From NCBI GenBank assembly GCA_900316455.1, contig ONCX01000019.1, forward strand, positions 1 to 64,000: a DNA stretch of 64,000 nucleotides, read 5' to 3'. This document shows, one piece after another, positions 1 through 8,896 of the stretch (positions are counted from its first letter, which is position 1; each line of letters opens with the position of its first letter). The notes under the pieces were generated by a model. That model did no database searches, was not told the origin of the DNA, and saw only the letters and a list, made by a program, of their open reading frames with translations. The translations under genes were made by a program, and so were the position numbers. The stretch is from an uncultured Eubacteriales bacterium. GTDB taxonomy: Bacteria; Bacillota; Clostridia; Oscillospirales; Acutalibacteraceae.

Positions 1-183
1 TTTTTTCTTTCCTAAGAAATCAGCTTAAATATTCTATCATAAACTGAGTGTTATGTCAAGTAAATTTTTATTTTTTTTATTGAAATTTTATTAAAACATA
101 AATCAAAGTAAATGATACATCTTTCCCTGCCCTGACGTTTATTAAGTATAAAATTGATTTCCATTAATTCAATAAAAAAGCTG

Positions 184-212
184 TTGACAAAGCAGAAATA
201 ATATGGTAGAAT
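184..212 (+). promoter_or_regulatory. SigA-type promoter of the metal exporter gene
   Basis: TTGACA at 184-189 and TAGAAT at 207-212 are separated by 17 bases. The predicted transcription start near 219 gives a leader of about 225 bases that contains the riboswitch-like element. The upstream 180 bases are AT-rich with no gene visible. Confidence 0.75.
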
Positions 213-298
213 ATTTTCATCAATTCGGATAAAATTTTAGCAGTTATGCACGACTAATAACGGAACACACATTCTCATGCATAATTGCGGAGAAAACA

Positions 299-421
299 GA
301 ATAATGTATTTCTGAACAGGCGGCTGCTTTCAGGCAGCAACGCCGGGCCTGCCATAGCGGGCAGCGGTTGATTTAGTTTTATTTCACCTGCGGGACTGAC
401 AATTATTTTGGTCCCGCAGGT
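299..421 (+). promoter_or_regulatory. NiCo (czcD-type) riboswitch with terminator expression platform
   Basis: The leader of the cation exporter holds ACAGGC (316-321), a hairpin, then CCGGGCCTGC and GCGGGCAGCGG (343-367). I recall these as the conserved junction blocks of the czcD/NiCo riboswitch, which binds Co2+ or Ni2+ and switches transcription on. AATAATGT near 301 can pair with ACAATTATT (399-407) as the basal helix. The 3' end holds a perfect 11-bp inverted repeat (386-396 with 411-421) followed by a T-rich stretch, a terminator whose 5' arm lies inside the aptamer. Mutually exclusive folding would give metal-induced read-through. The assignment rests on motif memory and on the downstream CDF gene, not on a covariance-model search. 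Confidence 0.7.
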
Positions 422-445
422 ATTTTGTTTATCAGGAGGCTTTTT

Positions 446-1315
446 ATGGACAGGAAGCAGGTAGTATCAAGGGTATCGGCAATCAGCATAATTGTGAATC
501 TGGTTCTTTCGGTATGCAAGCTTGCGGCAGGCATTCTGGCACATTCGGGGGCTATGGTTTCCGACGCGGTACATTCGGCTTCGGACGTATTCAGCACGGT
601 AATTGTGATAATAGGGTTCAGGCTTTCGGCAAAGGCAGCCGACAAAGACCACCCTTACGGACACGAACGTCTGGAATGTGTGGCTGGTATTATTTTGGCG
701 GTTATTCTCTTTATAACGGGACTCGGCATAGCCAAATCTTCATTTGACCTTGTTGCGTCGGGAGAATACGTTTCCGCACAAATGCCTGGAATTGCCGCGC
801 TTATAGCCGCTGTTGTCTCAATCGCGGCAAAGGAATGGCTCTACTGGCTGACAATATTTTACGCCAAAAAAATTGATTCCCCCGCGCTTAAAGCCGACGC
901 GTGGCATCACAGGAGCGACGCGCTTTCCTCGATAGGCGCGATGATCGGCATTATCGGGGCGCGAATGGGTTTTGCGATATGCGAACCTGTTGCGAGCCTT
1001 GTGATATGCGTATTCATAATAAAGGCGTCTGTGGAGATATTTGGCGACGCGATAGGCAAGATGACAGACAGGGCGTGCGACGAATCCACGGAGAATTCCA
1101 TAAGGGATGTTATTCTTGCTCAGGAGGGAGTGGAATCGCTTCCCGAATTGAAAACGAGAATGTTCGGAGCGAGAATGTACGTTGACGCGGTTATCACCGT
1201 GGACGGACAGCTTCCCCTGACCGAGGCGCACGCAATAGCCGAATCAGTGCATGAAAGCGTGGAGCAAGCGTTTCCAGGAGTAAAGCACTGCATGGTTCAC
1301 GTTGACCCCGCGTGA
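446..1315 (+). CDS. Cation diffusion facilitator (CDF) family metal exporter
   Basis: Inner-membrane antiporter that exports divalent metals. The DHPYGHERLE motif after the second membrane segment and the paired metal-site regions SDAVHSASD and ADAWHHRSDA are typical CDF features. There are about six membrane segments and a cytoplasmic C-terminal domain of about 85 residues. The ATG at 446 is chosen because TCAGGAGG lies 6-13 bases upstream; an in-frame start at 425 would sit before that site. At 289 residues the length is normal. The NiCo-type riboswitch in its leader suggests cobalt/nickel as substrate, although CDF sequence alone does not fix metal specificity. It is monocistronic, with a strong terminator behind it. 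Confidence 0.93.
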   Translation: MDRKQVVSRVSAISIIVNLVLSVCKLAAGILAHSGAMVSDAVHSASDVFSTVIVIIGFRLSAKAADKDHPYGHERLECVAGIILAVILFITGLGIAKSSFDLVASGEYVSAQMPGIAALIAAVVSIAAKEWLYWLTIFYAKKIDSPALKADAWHHRSDALSSIGAMIGIIGARMGFAICEPVASLVICVFIIKASVEIFGDAIGKMTDRACDESTENSIRDVILAQEGVESLPELKTRMFGARMYVDAVITVDGQLPLTEAHAIAESVHESVEQAFPGVKHCMVHVDPA

Positions 1316-1327
1316 TTATTGAAAATA

Positions 1328-1362
1328 AAAAACGCCGGAATATTTCAGAGTCCGGCGTTTTT
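1328..1362. terminator. Bidirectional intrinsic terminator
   Basis: Perfect 12-bp inverted repeat (1328-1339 with 1351-1362) flanked by A and T runs, sited between two convergent genes (CDF exporter and degV). It can serve both strands. Confidence 0.9.
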
Positions 1363-1396
1363 TATACATTGGAATTGCGATAGCTATATGAATATT

Positions 1397-2221
1397 TTAC
1401 TGTTTGCGAACGAATATGTAGCCGAAAGCGTTTGGACCCCAATGACAGGCTATTGCGGGATCGAGATTGTCCTGACGCACCATTGATGGAATGAATTTGC
1501 GGTCGGTCATTTTGATGAGATCAACGAGGTTCTTGTTGGAATATGTATATGACGGAACGATGGAATATTCTGGATCGCACTCGGTTTCAAGGAGCTTTGC
1601 GAGCGTCAGCATTGCGCGTTTGATACCTATTGCCTTGGACATTACCTTGACATATCCGTCCTCAAAAGTGATAATCGGCTTGACCTGCGCCATGCTGCCG
1701 GCGACGTATGCCGCCTTGCTGAGTCTGCCGCCGCGGTGAAGGTATTCCAGCGTTTCCGGAATAGCTGCCACCCTGATTCTTGGAATAAGTTCGTTAAGCT
1801 TGTTTTCGATAAAGTCAAGCCCCTTGTCGCGGTACTTGTTGACCTCCTCAACGAGAATGCGAACTCCGCCGACAGCCGTTTTAGTGTCGATGACCCGCAC
1901 CTTGGGCTGATCCTCGAACATAAGGCGGAAGGTGTTGTAAGTGCCTGATATTCCCGATGAAATCGGCAGTATCAGCACGTCGTCCCCCTGCTCGACATAT
2001 TTCATGATTTTCTGCTCGGTGTCCTCCAGTGACGGAAGCGAGGTCTTGGGGAAAATCCCCTCGTCGATAAGCTGTGAATAAAAGAATGTCATTGAAAGAT
2101 CAATGCCGTCGCTGTATTCCTTGTCGCCGAGAAGTATCTTCAAAGGAATTATCTTTACGTCATACTGCTTCTTTTCGTCCTGTTTAATGCTGCTTCCTGA
2201 ATCAACAAAAACTCTTAACAT
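1397..2221 (-). CDS. DegV family fatty-acid-binding protein
   Basis: DegV/FakB-like proteins bind a fatty acid and present it to a fatty-acid kinase for phospholipid synthesis. The N-terminal VDSGSSI strand-turn, the ILPISSGISGTYN fatty-acid carboxylate region and the LEYLHRGGRLSKA motif are the hallmarks. Length is 274 residues against 280-290 in the family. The ATG at 2221 follows GGAGGG at a good distance. It stands alone, transcribed away from the zinc-ribbon protein gene at 2460. Which lipid it binds, and whether it partners FakA, cannot be read from the sequence. Confidence 0.93.
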   Translation of the reverse strand: MLRVFVDSGSSIKQDEKKQYDVKIIPLKILLGDKEYSDGIDLSMTFFYSQLIDEGIFPKTSLPSLEDTEQKIMKYVEQGDDVLILPISSGISGTYNTFRLMFEDQPKVRVIDTKTAVGGVRILVEEVNKYRDKGLDFIENKLNELIPRIRVAAIPETLEYLHRGGRLSKAAYVAGSMAQVKPIITFEDGYVKVMSKAIGIKRAMLTLAKLLETECDPEYSIVPSYTYSNKNLVDLIKMTDRKFIPSMVRQDNLDPAIACHWGPNAFGYIFVRKQ

Positions 2222-2309
2222 TTTACATGCCCTCCGTTTGCGGGGTTATTGTGAATTAAAATATTATTATTTGATTTTTGCCGCTTTTGCGATTTAAAAC
2301 GCTAATTTG

Positions 2310-2339
2310 ATTATAATACAAAAAACAGTGTGTTGTCAA
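2310..2339 (-). promoter_or_regulatory. Promoter of the degV gene
   Basis: On the minus strand TTGACA (2334-2339) and TATAAT (2310-2315) are separated by 18 bases. It lies in a divergent intergenic region opposite the promoter at 2391-2418. Confidence 0.65.
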
Positions 2340-2390
2340 GATATTTATGAGATATGAAGCCTGCAATTGAATTTTTCATAAATTATTTCG

Positions 2391-2418
2391 TTGACATTGC
2401 CCGATAATTCGCTATAAT
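2391..2418 (+). promoter_or_regulatory. Promoter of the zinc-ribbon membrane protein gene
   Basis: TTGACA (2391-2396) and TATAAT (2413-2418) are separated by 16 bases, giving a leader of about 35 bases before the ATG at 2460. Confidence 0.75.
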
Positions 2419-2459
2419 GGTTTATGTATAATATTTGTCTGAGGATTGAGGCGAAATAA

Positions 2460-3533
2460 ATGCGTGATTACTTGCCGGAAAACGGATCTGAATACGCCAT
2501 TTGCGAAAGCTGCGGGGAAATTCTTCCGCGTGGCGCGACCTTCTGCCCGAACTGCGGCAGCAGGAGAATTACAAGGGGCGGGAGCGATGAGACCGAGCTT
2601 CCTTATCAGTACGGTCCTGAGGACGACGATGACGAAGCTTTCAGTGTGAGCATTCCACAAAGACGAAGCGGAAATAAAAAAATTGAGCGCGATTTTTCCG
2701 GTTATGATGAGCAGGAGCTTCCGTATGATGAATACGACGAGTATGACGAATTCAGGAAGTATGAGATACGCGGAAAGCGCGAGAGAAATGAAAGGCTTGA
2801 AAGACGCGGAAAACGCGTGAAAAAAGAAAAGAGAGCCGAGGATAATGCTTTGCCAGTGCCGATGATCGGCGCTTTGGCGGCGGTGGTTTTTCTTGCGGCG
2901 GTGCTTCTGACGTCGGTTACGGGACTTATAATCGCTTCCTTTTCGGGAGATGCCCCGACTGAGCAGCAGCCGCGGAACGTGGCTTCAGATACCGCCGTCG
3001 TTTCGTCGGATACGTCGTCGCAGGCTATGACGGTTCACAGGCTCCCCGATGACACAGAGAACGAGAGCCTGAGGAAGTATCCGACAGACGGAAATAAATT
3101 CGATACTGCAATGGCTTCGTCCTACATAAGCGAAAAGACAGCAAAAGGCACAACAGACCTTGCGTTCGACAGTGATCCGAATACAAGCTGGCAGGACGGC
3201 ATAAAGGGCTATGGAGAGGGCGAATGGCTTCTTGCTTATAATTCTGGCGGTTCGGCGGAGAAGGTGAGCGAGGTCACGGTGTACAATGGCTATCAGAATC
3301 CTGAACACAACACCAAAACGAAGGATATGTACATGAATAATTCGAGGGTTTGTGAATTTGTCCTTGAATTTGACGACGGCACAACGGAGACTTTCACCCT
3401 CAAGGACGAAAAGGGTCCTCAGACCTTTATATTCAATGAACGCGAAACATGCTTTGTGAGATTCACTGTCAAAAGCGTCTATAAAGGAAAAAAATACAAG
3501 GACACCTGCGTGAGTGAGATAATATACAAATAA
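2460..3533 (+). CDS. Zinc-ribbon membrane protein with C-terminal NADase-type glycan-binding domain
   Basis: 357 residues. Residues about 14-37 form a zinc ribbon (CESCGEILPRGATFCPNC, two CxxC pairs). A highly charged, D/E/R/K-rich linker follows, then one membrane segment near residues 138-166. The extracytoplasmic domain from about residue 215 (SYISEKTAKGTTDLAFD, then DPNTSWQDGIKGYGEGEWL) resembles the discoidin-like domain annotated as NADase-type glycan-binding in Clostridia. So a cytoplasmic zinc ribbon is joined through the membrane to a possible carbohydrate-binding head. It has its own promoter and terminator. Function unknown; a cell-surface sensing or anchoring role is inference. 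Confidence 0.85.
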   Translation: MRDYLPENGSEYAICESCGEILPRGATFCPNCGSRRITRGGSDETELPYQYGPEDDDDEAFSVSIPQRRSGNKKIERDFSGYDEQELPYDEYDEYDEFRKYEIRGKRERNERLERRGKRVKKEKRAEDNALPVPMIGALAAVVFLAAVLLTSVTGLIIASFSGDAPTEQQPRNVASDTAVVSSDTSSQAMTVHRLPDDTENESLRKYPTDGNKFDTAMASSYISEKTAKGTTDLAFDSDPNTSWQDGIKGYGEGEWLLAYNSGGSAEKVSEVTVYNGYQNPEHNTKTKDMYMNNSRVCEFVLEFDDGTTETFTLKDEKGPQTFIFNERETCFVRFTVKSVYKGKKYKDTCVSEIIYK

Positions 3534-3541
3534 TCACATTG

Positions 3542-3591
3542 GAGCGGATATTTTCAGGTTGCTGAAGCTGAAAAGCTGAAAATATCCGCTC
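3542..3591. terminator. Intrinsic terminator
   Basis: Perfect 16-bp stem (3542-3557 with 3576-3591) with an 18-base loop, followed by a T-rich run, directly after the zinc-ribbon protein gene. Confidence 0.9.
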
Positions 3592-3608
3592 ATGTTTTTA
3601 TTTTTTTC

Positions 3609-3637
3609 TTGATGTTATTTCAGAATTATGTTATAAT
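3609..3637 (+). promoter_or_regulatory. Promoter of the SWIM/SNF2 gene pair
   Basis: TTGATG (3609-3614) and TATAAT (3632-3637) with a 17-base spacer, about 40 bases before the ATG at 3679. Confidence 0.7.
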
Positions 3638-3678
3638 AATCATTAAAGCGATTTTTGCTATGGACGGGAGGAAAGAAT

Positions 3679-5826
3679 ATGCTGTGGCAGAATCATTTTT
3701 CGCAGACCATACTCATAAGAGGGAGAGATTATTTCAGACGCGGCAAGGTGCAGAATCTTGAGTGCAACGGCGACGCGTATGTAGCAAAGGTGGTCGGCAC
3801 CAGAACCTATACCGTTACCGTGGAGGAGATGGACGGAGCGCTTGACAAGGCGACGTGCGACTGTCCGCATTCACGTTCGGGCTATTACTGCAAGCACATA
3901 GCAGCGGCGCTTTTTGCCATAGATCAATATGAGAACAGCCAGTCAGAGTGTGAGGTCGAGAAAAATCCCTTTGAGGATTTTTACAAGGACAAAGCGGACG
4001 AATACCGCTATTTTGATATGCGGAGAATGACCCGCAATGTGATAATTTATGAGCAGACGTACAAACGCGCACTCAAATTGCTGAAAAGCGGAAAGGTGAC
4101 GGACGTTACTCTCGAATACAATTGCCGTGATGGCAGGGACGGCATGACGTGTCAGGCACAGGGCATATTCAAGGGAAATTACGACTGCATAATAACCGCG
4201 ACTTTCGACCGCGACCGTCTTATAGGGAGCATGTGTGAAAAATACGTAAACGGATTCGGCACGGTAGGCAGAAGAAGCCACGGCGACCGTACCGAGCCGA
4301 ATCAGTACCTTCTTGCGGTGATGCTCGAAGCTGGCAGAATGCTCGCTGAAGATCCGAATACCGGCGATTCCACCAGCAGCAACGGTATAATGCTGCTCGG
4401 CGCGTTCCGTGCGGAGCGTTCATCGGCGGGAAATTCCGAGCTGAAGCGTGAGATTGTGCTGGAACCGCGGCTGCTCAGGGAGAACGGGAAGTATTACATG
4501 ACCCTGAAAGCCGGAACAGACAAGCTTTATGTCGTCAAAAATATGACGGAATTTATCGACGCGGCGGAGAAAAAATCCACGTTTGTATCCGGAAAGATGA
4601 GCCTGAATTTCGCACGCGACAGGATAAGCGAAAGCGCGGGCTTGCTTTACGCATTTCTCAAGGACGTTGTAAGCGACGCCGTATTCCGCGCCGGAAGCGT
4701 AAAACAGAGCTACTATGGCTACGCTCCCTCAGTCGAGCTTGTCAAGAACCGCTTAGAGCTATACGGCAGCCGCATGGATTCATTCTTTGACGCGGCTTTG
4801 AGCATGGGACTTTCCGAAATAGCCTTCACGGATTCAAACTACGGAAACAAGGTGAATTCACAGCTCCGTTTTGAAATTGCCTCTCCGGAGATAACGCTTG
4901 AAATAAAGGGCGACTACGACGGGGAAAAAACGTTCCACGGCATACAGGCGTCAGGAAGCGCGCCGGATTTCATATGCGGCTCCGAATACCATTATTTTGT
5001 TGACGATAAAAGGCTCTGCCGCGTCGATTCCGAAACGGAAAAAAAGCTCGCGCCGCTCTATGCGCTGCTTGAAAAAGGGGAATTTTCCTTTACCGTCGGC
5101 AGGAACAATATGGCTGAATTCTGCTACAGCGTGCTTCCGCGGCTGCGCGGAATAATAAACGTGCGGGAGAAGGACACCGAGGAAATTGAAAAATATCTGC
5201 CGCCTGAGGCGGAGCCGGTCTTTTATCTTGACAACGACAACGGCTTGCTGACATGCCGGGCAACGGCAAGGTACGGCGAAAGCGAGCTTCCGCTCTCGGA
5301 CAATTTGCCGGGCAGGACGGCGCGCAGCTCGCAGAGGGATATCCGGCGCGAATCCGAGGCTCTCGCCACGGTGAATGAATTCTTTCCGGAATACGATGAG
5401 GCAAACGACCTTTTCCTTTGCGAAAAGAACGACGACGCGGCTTACCGTCTGCTGTCGGACGGAGTGGGAGAGCTTCTCAGAATAGGCGAGGTCAACTGCA
5501 CCGACAGCTTCAAGGCGCTCAATATCCGGCGCAGGATTCCTGTAAAGGTCGGAGTTTCGATATCAGGGGATCTCATGAATCTCTCCATTGAATCAAGCGA
5601 CGTGTCGATGAAGGAGCTTGCCGAGATAATCAAGAGCTACCGCCTCAAAAAGCGTTATCACAGGCTCAAAAACGGAGATTTTGTTGACATAGACGAAACA
5701 ATATCCGAACTGAGCGAGATGGTTGACACCATGCGTCTGACCTCTGCGGAGCTTGCCAAGGGAAGCGTGAACCTGCCGCAAAAAGCTTATCAAGGAATTC
5801 AAGACGGTGAGCGAATCGGATTTTGA
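3679..5826 (+). CDS. SWIM zinc-finger / SNF2-associated protein (N-terminal half of a split SNF2 helicase)
   Basis: 715 residues from the ATG at 3679, which has GGGAGG upstream; an in-frame TTG-type start at 3655 lacks one. A SWIM finger lies near residues 52-70 (CDCPHSRSGYYCKH), followed by the long region that precedes the ATPase in bacterial SWIM-SNF2 helicases. The family normally continues from this region through a short linker into the ATPase within one protein of roughly 1,100-1,200 residues. Here, after GSVNLPQ (to about 5781), the frame gives AYQGIQDGERIGF and stops, and the family-like continuation KKLIKEFKT appears in another frame. About 24 residues expected between the two are absent. 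Either an internal deletion split the gene, or the two parts act as separate subunits. SWIM-SNF2 proteins are thought to remodel protein-DNA complexes; the substrate is unknown. Confidence 0.8.
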   Translation: MLWQNHFSQTILIRGRDYFRRGKVQNLECNGDAYVAKVVGTRTYTVTVEEMDGALDKATCDCPHSRSGYYCKHIAAALFAIDQYENSQSECEVEKNPFEDFYKDKADEYRYFDMRRMTRNVIIYEQTYKRALKLLKSGKVTDVTLEYNCRDGRDGMTCQAQGIFKGNYDCIITATFDRDRLIGSMCEKYVNGFGTVGRRSHGDRTEPNQYLLAVMLEAGRMLAEDPNTGDSTSSNGIMLLGAFRAERSSAGNSELKREIVLEPRLLRENGKYYMTLKAGTDKLYVVKNMTEFIDAAEKKSTFVSGKMSLNFARDRISESAGLLYAFLKDVVSDAVFRAGSVKQSYYGYAPSVELVKNRLELYGSRMDSFFDAALSMGLSEIAFTDSNYGNKVNSQLRFEIASPEITLEIKGDYDGEKTFHGIQASGSAPDFICGSEYHYFVDDKRLCRVDSETEKKLAPLYALLEKGEFSFTVGRNNMAEFCYSVLPRLRGIINVREKDTEEIEKYLPPEAEPVFYLDNDNGLLTCRATARYGESELPLSDNLPGRTARSSQRDIRRESEALATVNEFFPEYDEANDLFLCEKNDDAAYRLLSDGVGELLRIGEVNCTDSFKALNIRRRIPVKVGVSISGDLMNLSIESSDVSMKELAEIIKSYRLKKRYHRLKNGDFVDIDETISELSEMVDTMRLTSAELAKGSVNLPQKAYQGIQDGERIGF

Positions 5827-7237
5827 GGTTCCGGCGCATTTGCAGTGCATAATGCGGAATTATCAGGTATTCGGTCACCGCTGGCTGAGAACGCTGGAAA
5901 AATACGGCTTCGGCGGCATACTTGCGGACGACATGGGACTTGGCAAGACGCTTCAGGTTATTTCCGTGCTTTCGGCAGCAAAAGCCGAGGGAGATTCGGG
6001 AATCTCGCTGGTTGTCTGTCCGGCTTCGCTTATTTACAACTGGCTGGAGGAGCTGTCGAGATTCTCGCCGGAGCTTAACGCAGTTGCCGTTGCGGGCAAT
6101 CAGTCCGAAAGAGCCGGAATAATTGAAAAAATTCAGTCTTATGACGTTGCGGTTACGTCGTATGATCTGCTTAAACGCGATATTTCGCTGTACGAGGGAA
6201 TTAAATTCAATTATGAGATAATAGATGAAGCGCAGTATATCAAGAATCACTCTACGGCTGCGGCTAAGGCTGTGAAGGTGATAAGCTCGCGGGTGAGGTA
6301 CGCCCTCACCGGCACACCCATCGAGAACCGCCTTAGCGAGCTGTGGAGCATATTCGACTATCTCATGCCGGGATTCCTTTACGGTTACGATACCTTCCGC
6401 AAGGAGCTTGAAGCGCCGATAGCCAAAAGAAGCGACGCGGCTGCCACCGAAAAGCTCAGGCGCATGACGTCGCCGTTCATTCTGAGAAGACTCAAGAACG
6501 ATGTTCTGAAGGATCTGCCTGACAAGATAGAGGAGGTGCGCTATGCCGCGTTCGGTTCCGAACAGCGTCGGCTTTACGACGCGCAGGTCGCCTACATGAA
6601 AGGAATGCTGGAGGAAAGCGACCAGTCGGAGGTAAGCAGGAACAAGATACAGGTATTGGCGGAGCTTACGCGGATCCGCGAGATATGCTGCGATCCGTCG
6701 CTGATATTCGAGGACTACAAGGGCGAATCGGCAAAGCGGATTGCGTGCATTGATCTTGTAAAGAGCGCCATAGAGGGCGAACACAAGATACTTCTGTTTT
6801 CGCAGTTTACGTCTATGCTCGAACTGCTGGAGCGCGACCTTGCTTCCGAGGGAATAGGATATTACAAGATAATAGGAAGCACGCCCAAGCAGGAGCGCGT
6901 CGAGCTTGTACAGGCGTTCAACGCAGACAAAACGCCGGTTTTCCTTATTTCACTCAAGGCCGGCGGAACGGGACTCAATCTGACGGGAGCCGACGTTGTT
7001 ATTCATTATGACCCGTGGTGGAATATCGCGGCGCAGAATCAGGCTACAGACCGCGCACACCGCATAGGTCAGACAAAGGTAGTGTCGGTTTACAGGATAA
7101 TAGCGAAGAATTCGATTGAGGAAAAGATACTGGAGCTTCAGGAGTCCAAGAAGGGGCTTGCGGACGAAATTCTGAGCGGCGAGCTTGGCGGAATAGGCAG
7201 CATGTCGCGTGAAGAGCTGCTTGAACTGTTGAAATGA
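5807..7237 (+). CDS. SNF2 family DEAD/DEAH-type helicase ATPase (C-terminal half)
   Basis: Complete two-lobed SNF2 motor: LADDMGLGKT (motif I), IIDEAQYIKN (II), LTGTPIENRLSELWS (III), LLFSQFTSMLELLE (IV), SLKAGGTGLNLTGADVV (V) and QATDRAHRIGQ (VI). The GTG at 5807 follows AAGGA by 10 bases and overlaps the preceding frame by 20 bases, so translational coupling is possible. Upstream in the same frame, with no stop, the codons read KKLIKEFKTVSESDFEVP, which is how full-length SWIM-SNF2 proteins enter the ATPase. The start is therefore probably a by-product of a frameshifting deletion rather than an ancestral start. 476 residues; the motor itself shows no defects. Confidence 0.85.
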   Translation: MSESDFEVPAHLQCIMRNYQVFGHRWLRTLEKYGFGGILADDMGLGKTLQVISVLSAAKAEGDSGISLVVCPASLIYNWLEELSRFSPELNAVAVAGNQSERAGIIEKIQSYDVAVTSYDLLKRDISLYEGIKFNYEIIDEAQYIKNHSTAAAKAVKVISSRVRYALTGTPIENRLSELWSIFDYLMPGFLYGYDTFRKELEAPIAKRSDAAATEKLRRMTSPFILRRLKNDVLKDLPDKIEEVRYAAFGSEQRRLYDAQVAYMKGMLEESDQSEVSRNKIQVLAELTRIREICCDPSLIFEDYKGESAKRIACIDLVKSAIEGEHKILLFSQFTSMLELLERDLASEGIGYYKIIGSTPKQERVELVQAFNADKTPVFLISLKAGGTGLNLTGADVVIHYDPWWNIAAQNQATDRAHRIGQTKVVSVYRIIAKNSIEEKILELQESKKGLADEILSGELGGIGSMSREELLELLK

Positions 7238-7297
7238 TCTGCTGGAATTTTTTTCTGCGGGTAACAGACTTGCGTATAATACGAAAGGGAAAAATCA

Positions 7298-8095
7298 ATG
7301 ATAAAAATAACGTCAAAGGAAAATCCGGCTGTCAGGCGAGCCGTCAGGCTGATGAACAGCGCAAGAGAGCGCAGGAAGACCGGACTTATCATATGCGAGG
7401 GAGCAAGACTTTGCGGCGACGCGGCGGAAAGCGGGGTTGAGATCGAGGAGCTTTTCTGCACCGCGAGGGCGATGGAGAAATATCCGGATTACATAGAAAA
7501 AATTGCAGGGAGCGCCGGAGCAGCTTATGAAATAAGCGAAGAGTCGGCTGAAAAAATAAGCGACACGGAGAGTACGCAGGGCGTTTTCATCGTAGGGAAA
7601 GCTCCGCGTGTGTCGGATGACCTCAGCCGTCTGAAGACGACGGGGCAATATGTGCTTCTGGAAAATCTTCAGGATCCGTCGAATGTTGGCGCGATATTCC
7701 GGACAGCCGAAGCGTTCGGGATAGACGGCGTTATTCTCACAGAAGGCTGCGCCTCGTGCTTTTCTCCTAAGGCAATGCGCGCCGGAATGGGCGCGATGTT
7801 CCGCATACCGGTGTTTTTCACTGATGACGCGCCGTCGGAGATGAAGAAGGCTACGGAGAGGAATATGCGTCCGATGGCTGCGGTTCCACGCGGAGGAGCT
7901 GCCGACGTGACGGGAATACGTTTTTTCAAAGGAGCGGTAATGTGCGTGGGAAACGAGGGAAACGGTCTTTCGGAGGAGCTGATAATGGCGTGTCCGGAGA
8001 AGATAACCATTCCCATGAGCGGCCGTGCGGAATCGCTCAACGCGGCGACAGCCGCCGCCATTCTCATGTGGGAAATGGTGAGAGGTTATGTGTGA
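7298..8095 (+). CDS. SpoU/TrmH family RNA methyltransferase
   Basis: SAM-dependent 2'-O-ribose methyltransferase of the SPOUT class, acting on rRNA or tRNA. It has an N-terminal substrate-binding domain (about residues 1-95) and a C-terminal SpoU domain with ENLQDPSNVGAIFRTAEA (motif 1), GNEGNGLSEEL (motif 2) and IPMSGRAESLNAATAAAI (motif 3), which form the knotted SAM site. 265 residues, a normal length. It follows the SNF2 gene by 60 bases and may be co-transcribed. The exact RNA target cannot be assigned. Confidence 0.93.
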   Translation: MIKITSKENPAVRRAVRLMNSARERRKTGLIICEGARLCGDAAESGVEIEELFCTARAMEKYPDYIEKIAGSAGAAYEISEESAEKISDTESTQGVFIVGKAPRVSDDLSRLKTTGQYVLLENLQDPSNVGAIFRTAEAFGIDGVILTEGCASCFSPKAMRAGMGAMFRIPVFFTDDAPSEMKKATERNMRPMAAVPRGGAADVTGIRFFKGAVMCVGNEGNGLSEELIMACPEKITIPMSGRAESLNAATAAAILMWEMVRGYV

Positions 8096-8124
8096 TACGG
8101 CAGCGATTAAAAAGTAATATGATA

Positions 8125-8153
8125 TTGACAAATCATTTCTGTCGCGTTAAAAT
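8125..8153 (+). promoter_or_regulatory. Promoter of the gene at 8204
   Basis: TTGACA (8125-8130), 17-base spacer, TAAAAT (8148-8153), about 50 bases before the start codon. Confidence 0.7.
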
Positions 8154-8203
8154 ATTTACGGGCATTAATCTGTGTATAAAAACGGCAAAGGGAGTAAGTC
8201 CGA

Positions 8204-8896
8204 ATGAAAAATATTATTGCGTTTGTACTTGCGGCAATAACTTCAGCCGCGATAGTGATGATTGCGTTTATTATGTTTATACCGGGGAAGGACGTTGACG
8301 CTTCCGGAGAAAGCGACGCTGCGCCAATTGATCTGACGGTTTCACAATCCGACAGCAGGGAGGCTCTGTATAATTTCCGTTTTGCGCTCGACGGAGAGGA
8401 ATACTCATTGCCCTGTAAATACAGCAGATTTGAAAAGAATGGCTGGCTGCTTAAAAATCCCGCTGAGAACATAGACGGTCTTTCAAATCTGACAGGAGTG
8501 TATTTAAAAAAATACGATTCCTGTCTGAAGACTGAAATTATCAATTATAAAAAAGACCCTGTAATGTGCTGCAATGGCGAGATACACAGCGTATCGGTGA
8601 GCATAGATGATTTTGACGAAATTAACATTTGCGGATCAGTCGCCGTTAATAAATCAACTACTCCTACCATGCTCAGACAAAATCTTGGAGAGCCTGATGA
8701 AATTGATGATGATGATGAAAAAATATCCCTTATATATAAAAAGGCTGAATATAAAAAGGTCGTGTTTATTTTTTATAAAAAGCGGATGTCCGATTATAAC
8801 GGTCATCCGGTGAAGGAATCCGGCGCTTACGGAGGACAGCTTGATTCAGGATATTACGGGCATGTTGTAATATTTGAATGCAGAACGGATCAATGA
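8204..8896 (+). CDS. Hypothetical membrane-anchored extracytoplasmic protein
   Basis: 230 residues, not recognised as a named family. A single hydrophobic segment (about residues 2-27) acts as signal anchor, so the rest should lie outside the membrane. The phrase FALDGEEYSLPCKYSRFEKNGW resembles small secreted proteins of gut Clostridia with an LDG-x-x-Y-x-LP core and a following glycine-tryptophan. Later parts (LRQNLGEPDEIDDDDEK, then DSGYYGHVVIFE) show no catalytic motif. Own promoter; no obvious partner. The GGGAG upstream of the ATG supports the start. Confidence 0.7.
   Translation: MKNIIAFVLAAITSAAIVMIAFIMFIPGKDVDASGESDAAPIDLTVSQSDSREALYNFRFALDGEEYSLPCKYSRFEKNGWLLKNPAENIDGLSNLTGVYLKKYDSCLKTEIINYKKDPVMCCNGEIHSVSVSIDDFDEINICGSVAVNKSTTPTMLRQNLGEPDEIDDDDEKISLIYKKAEYKKVVFIFYKKRMSDYNGHPVKESGAYGGQLDSGYYGHVVIFECRTDQ

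Noticed and set aside
5666..6784. Long 372-residue minus-strand frame across the SNF2 genes
   Set aside because: It lies antisense to conserved helicase coding sequence; the translation has no family features.
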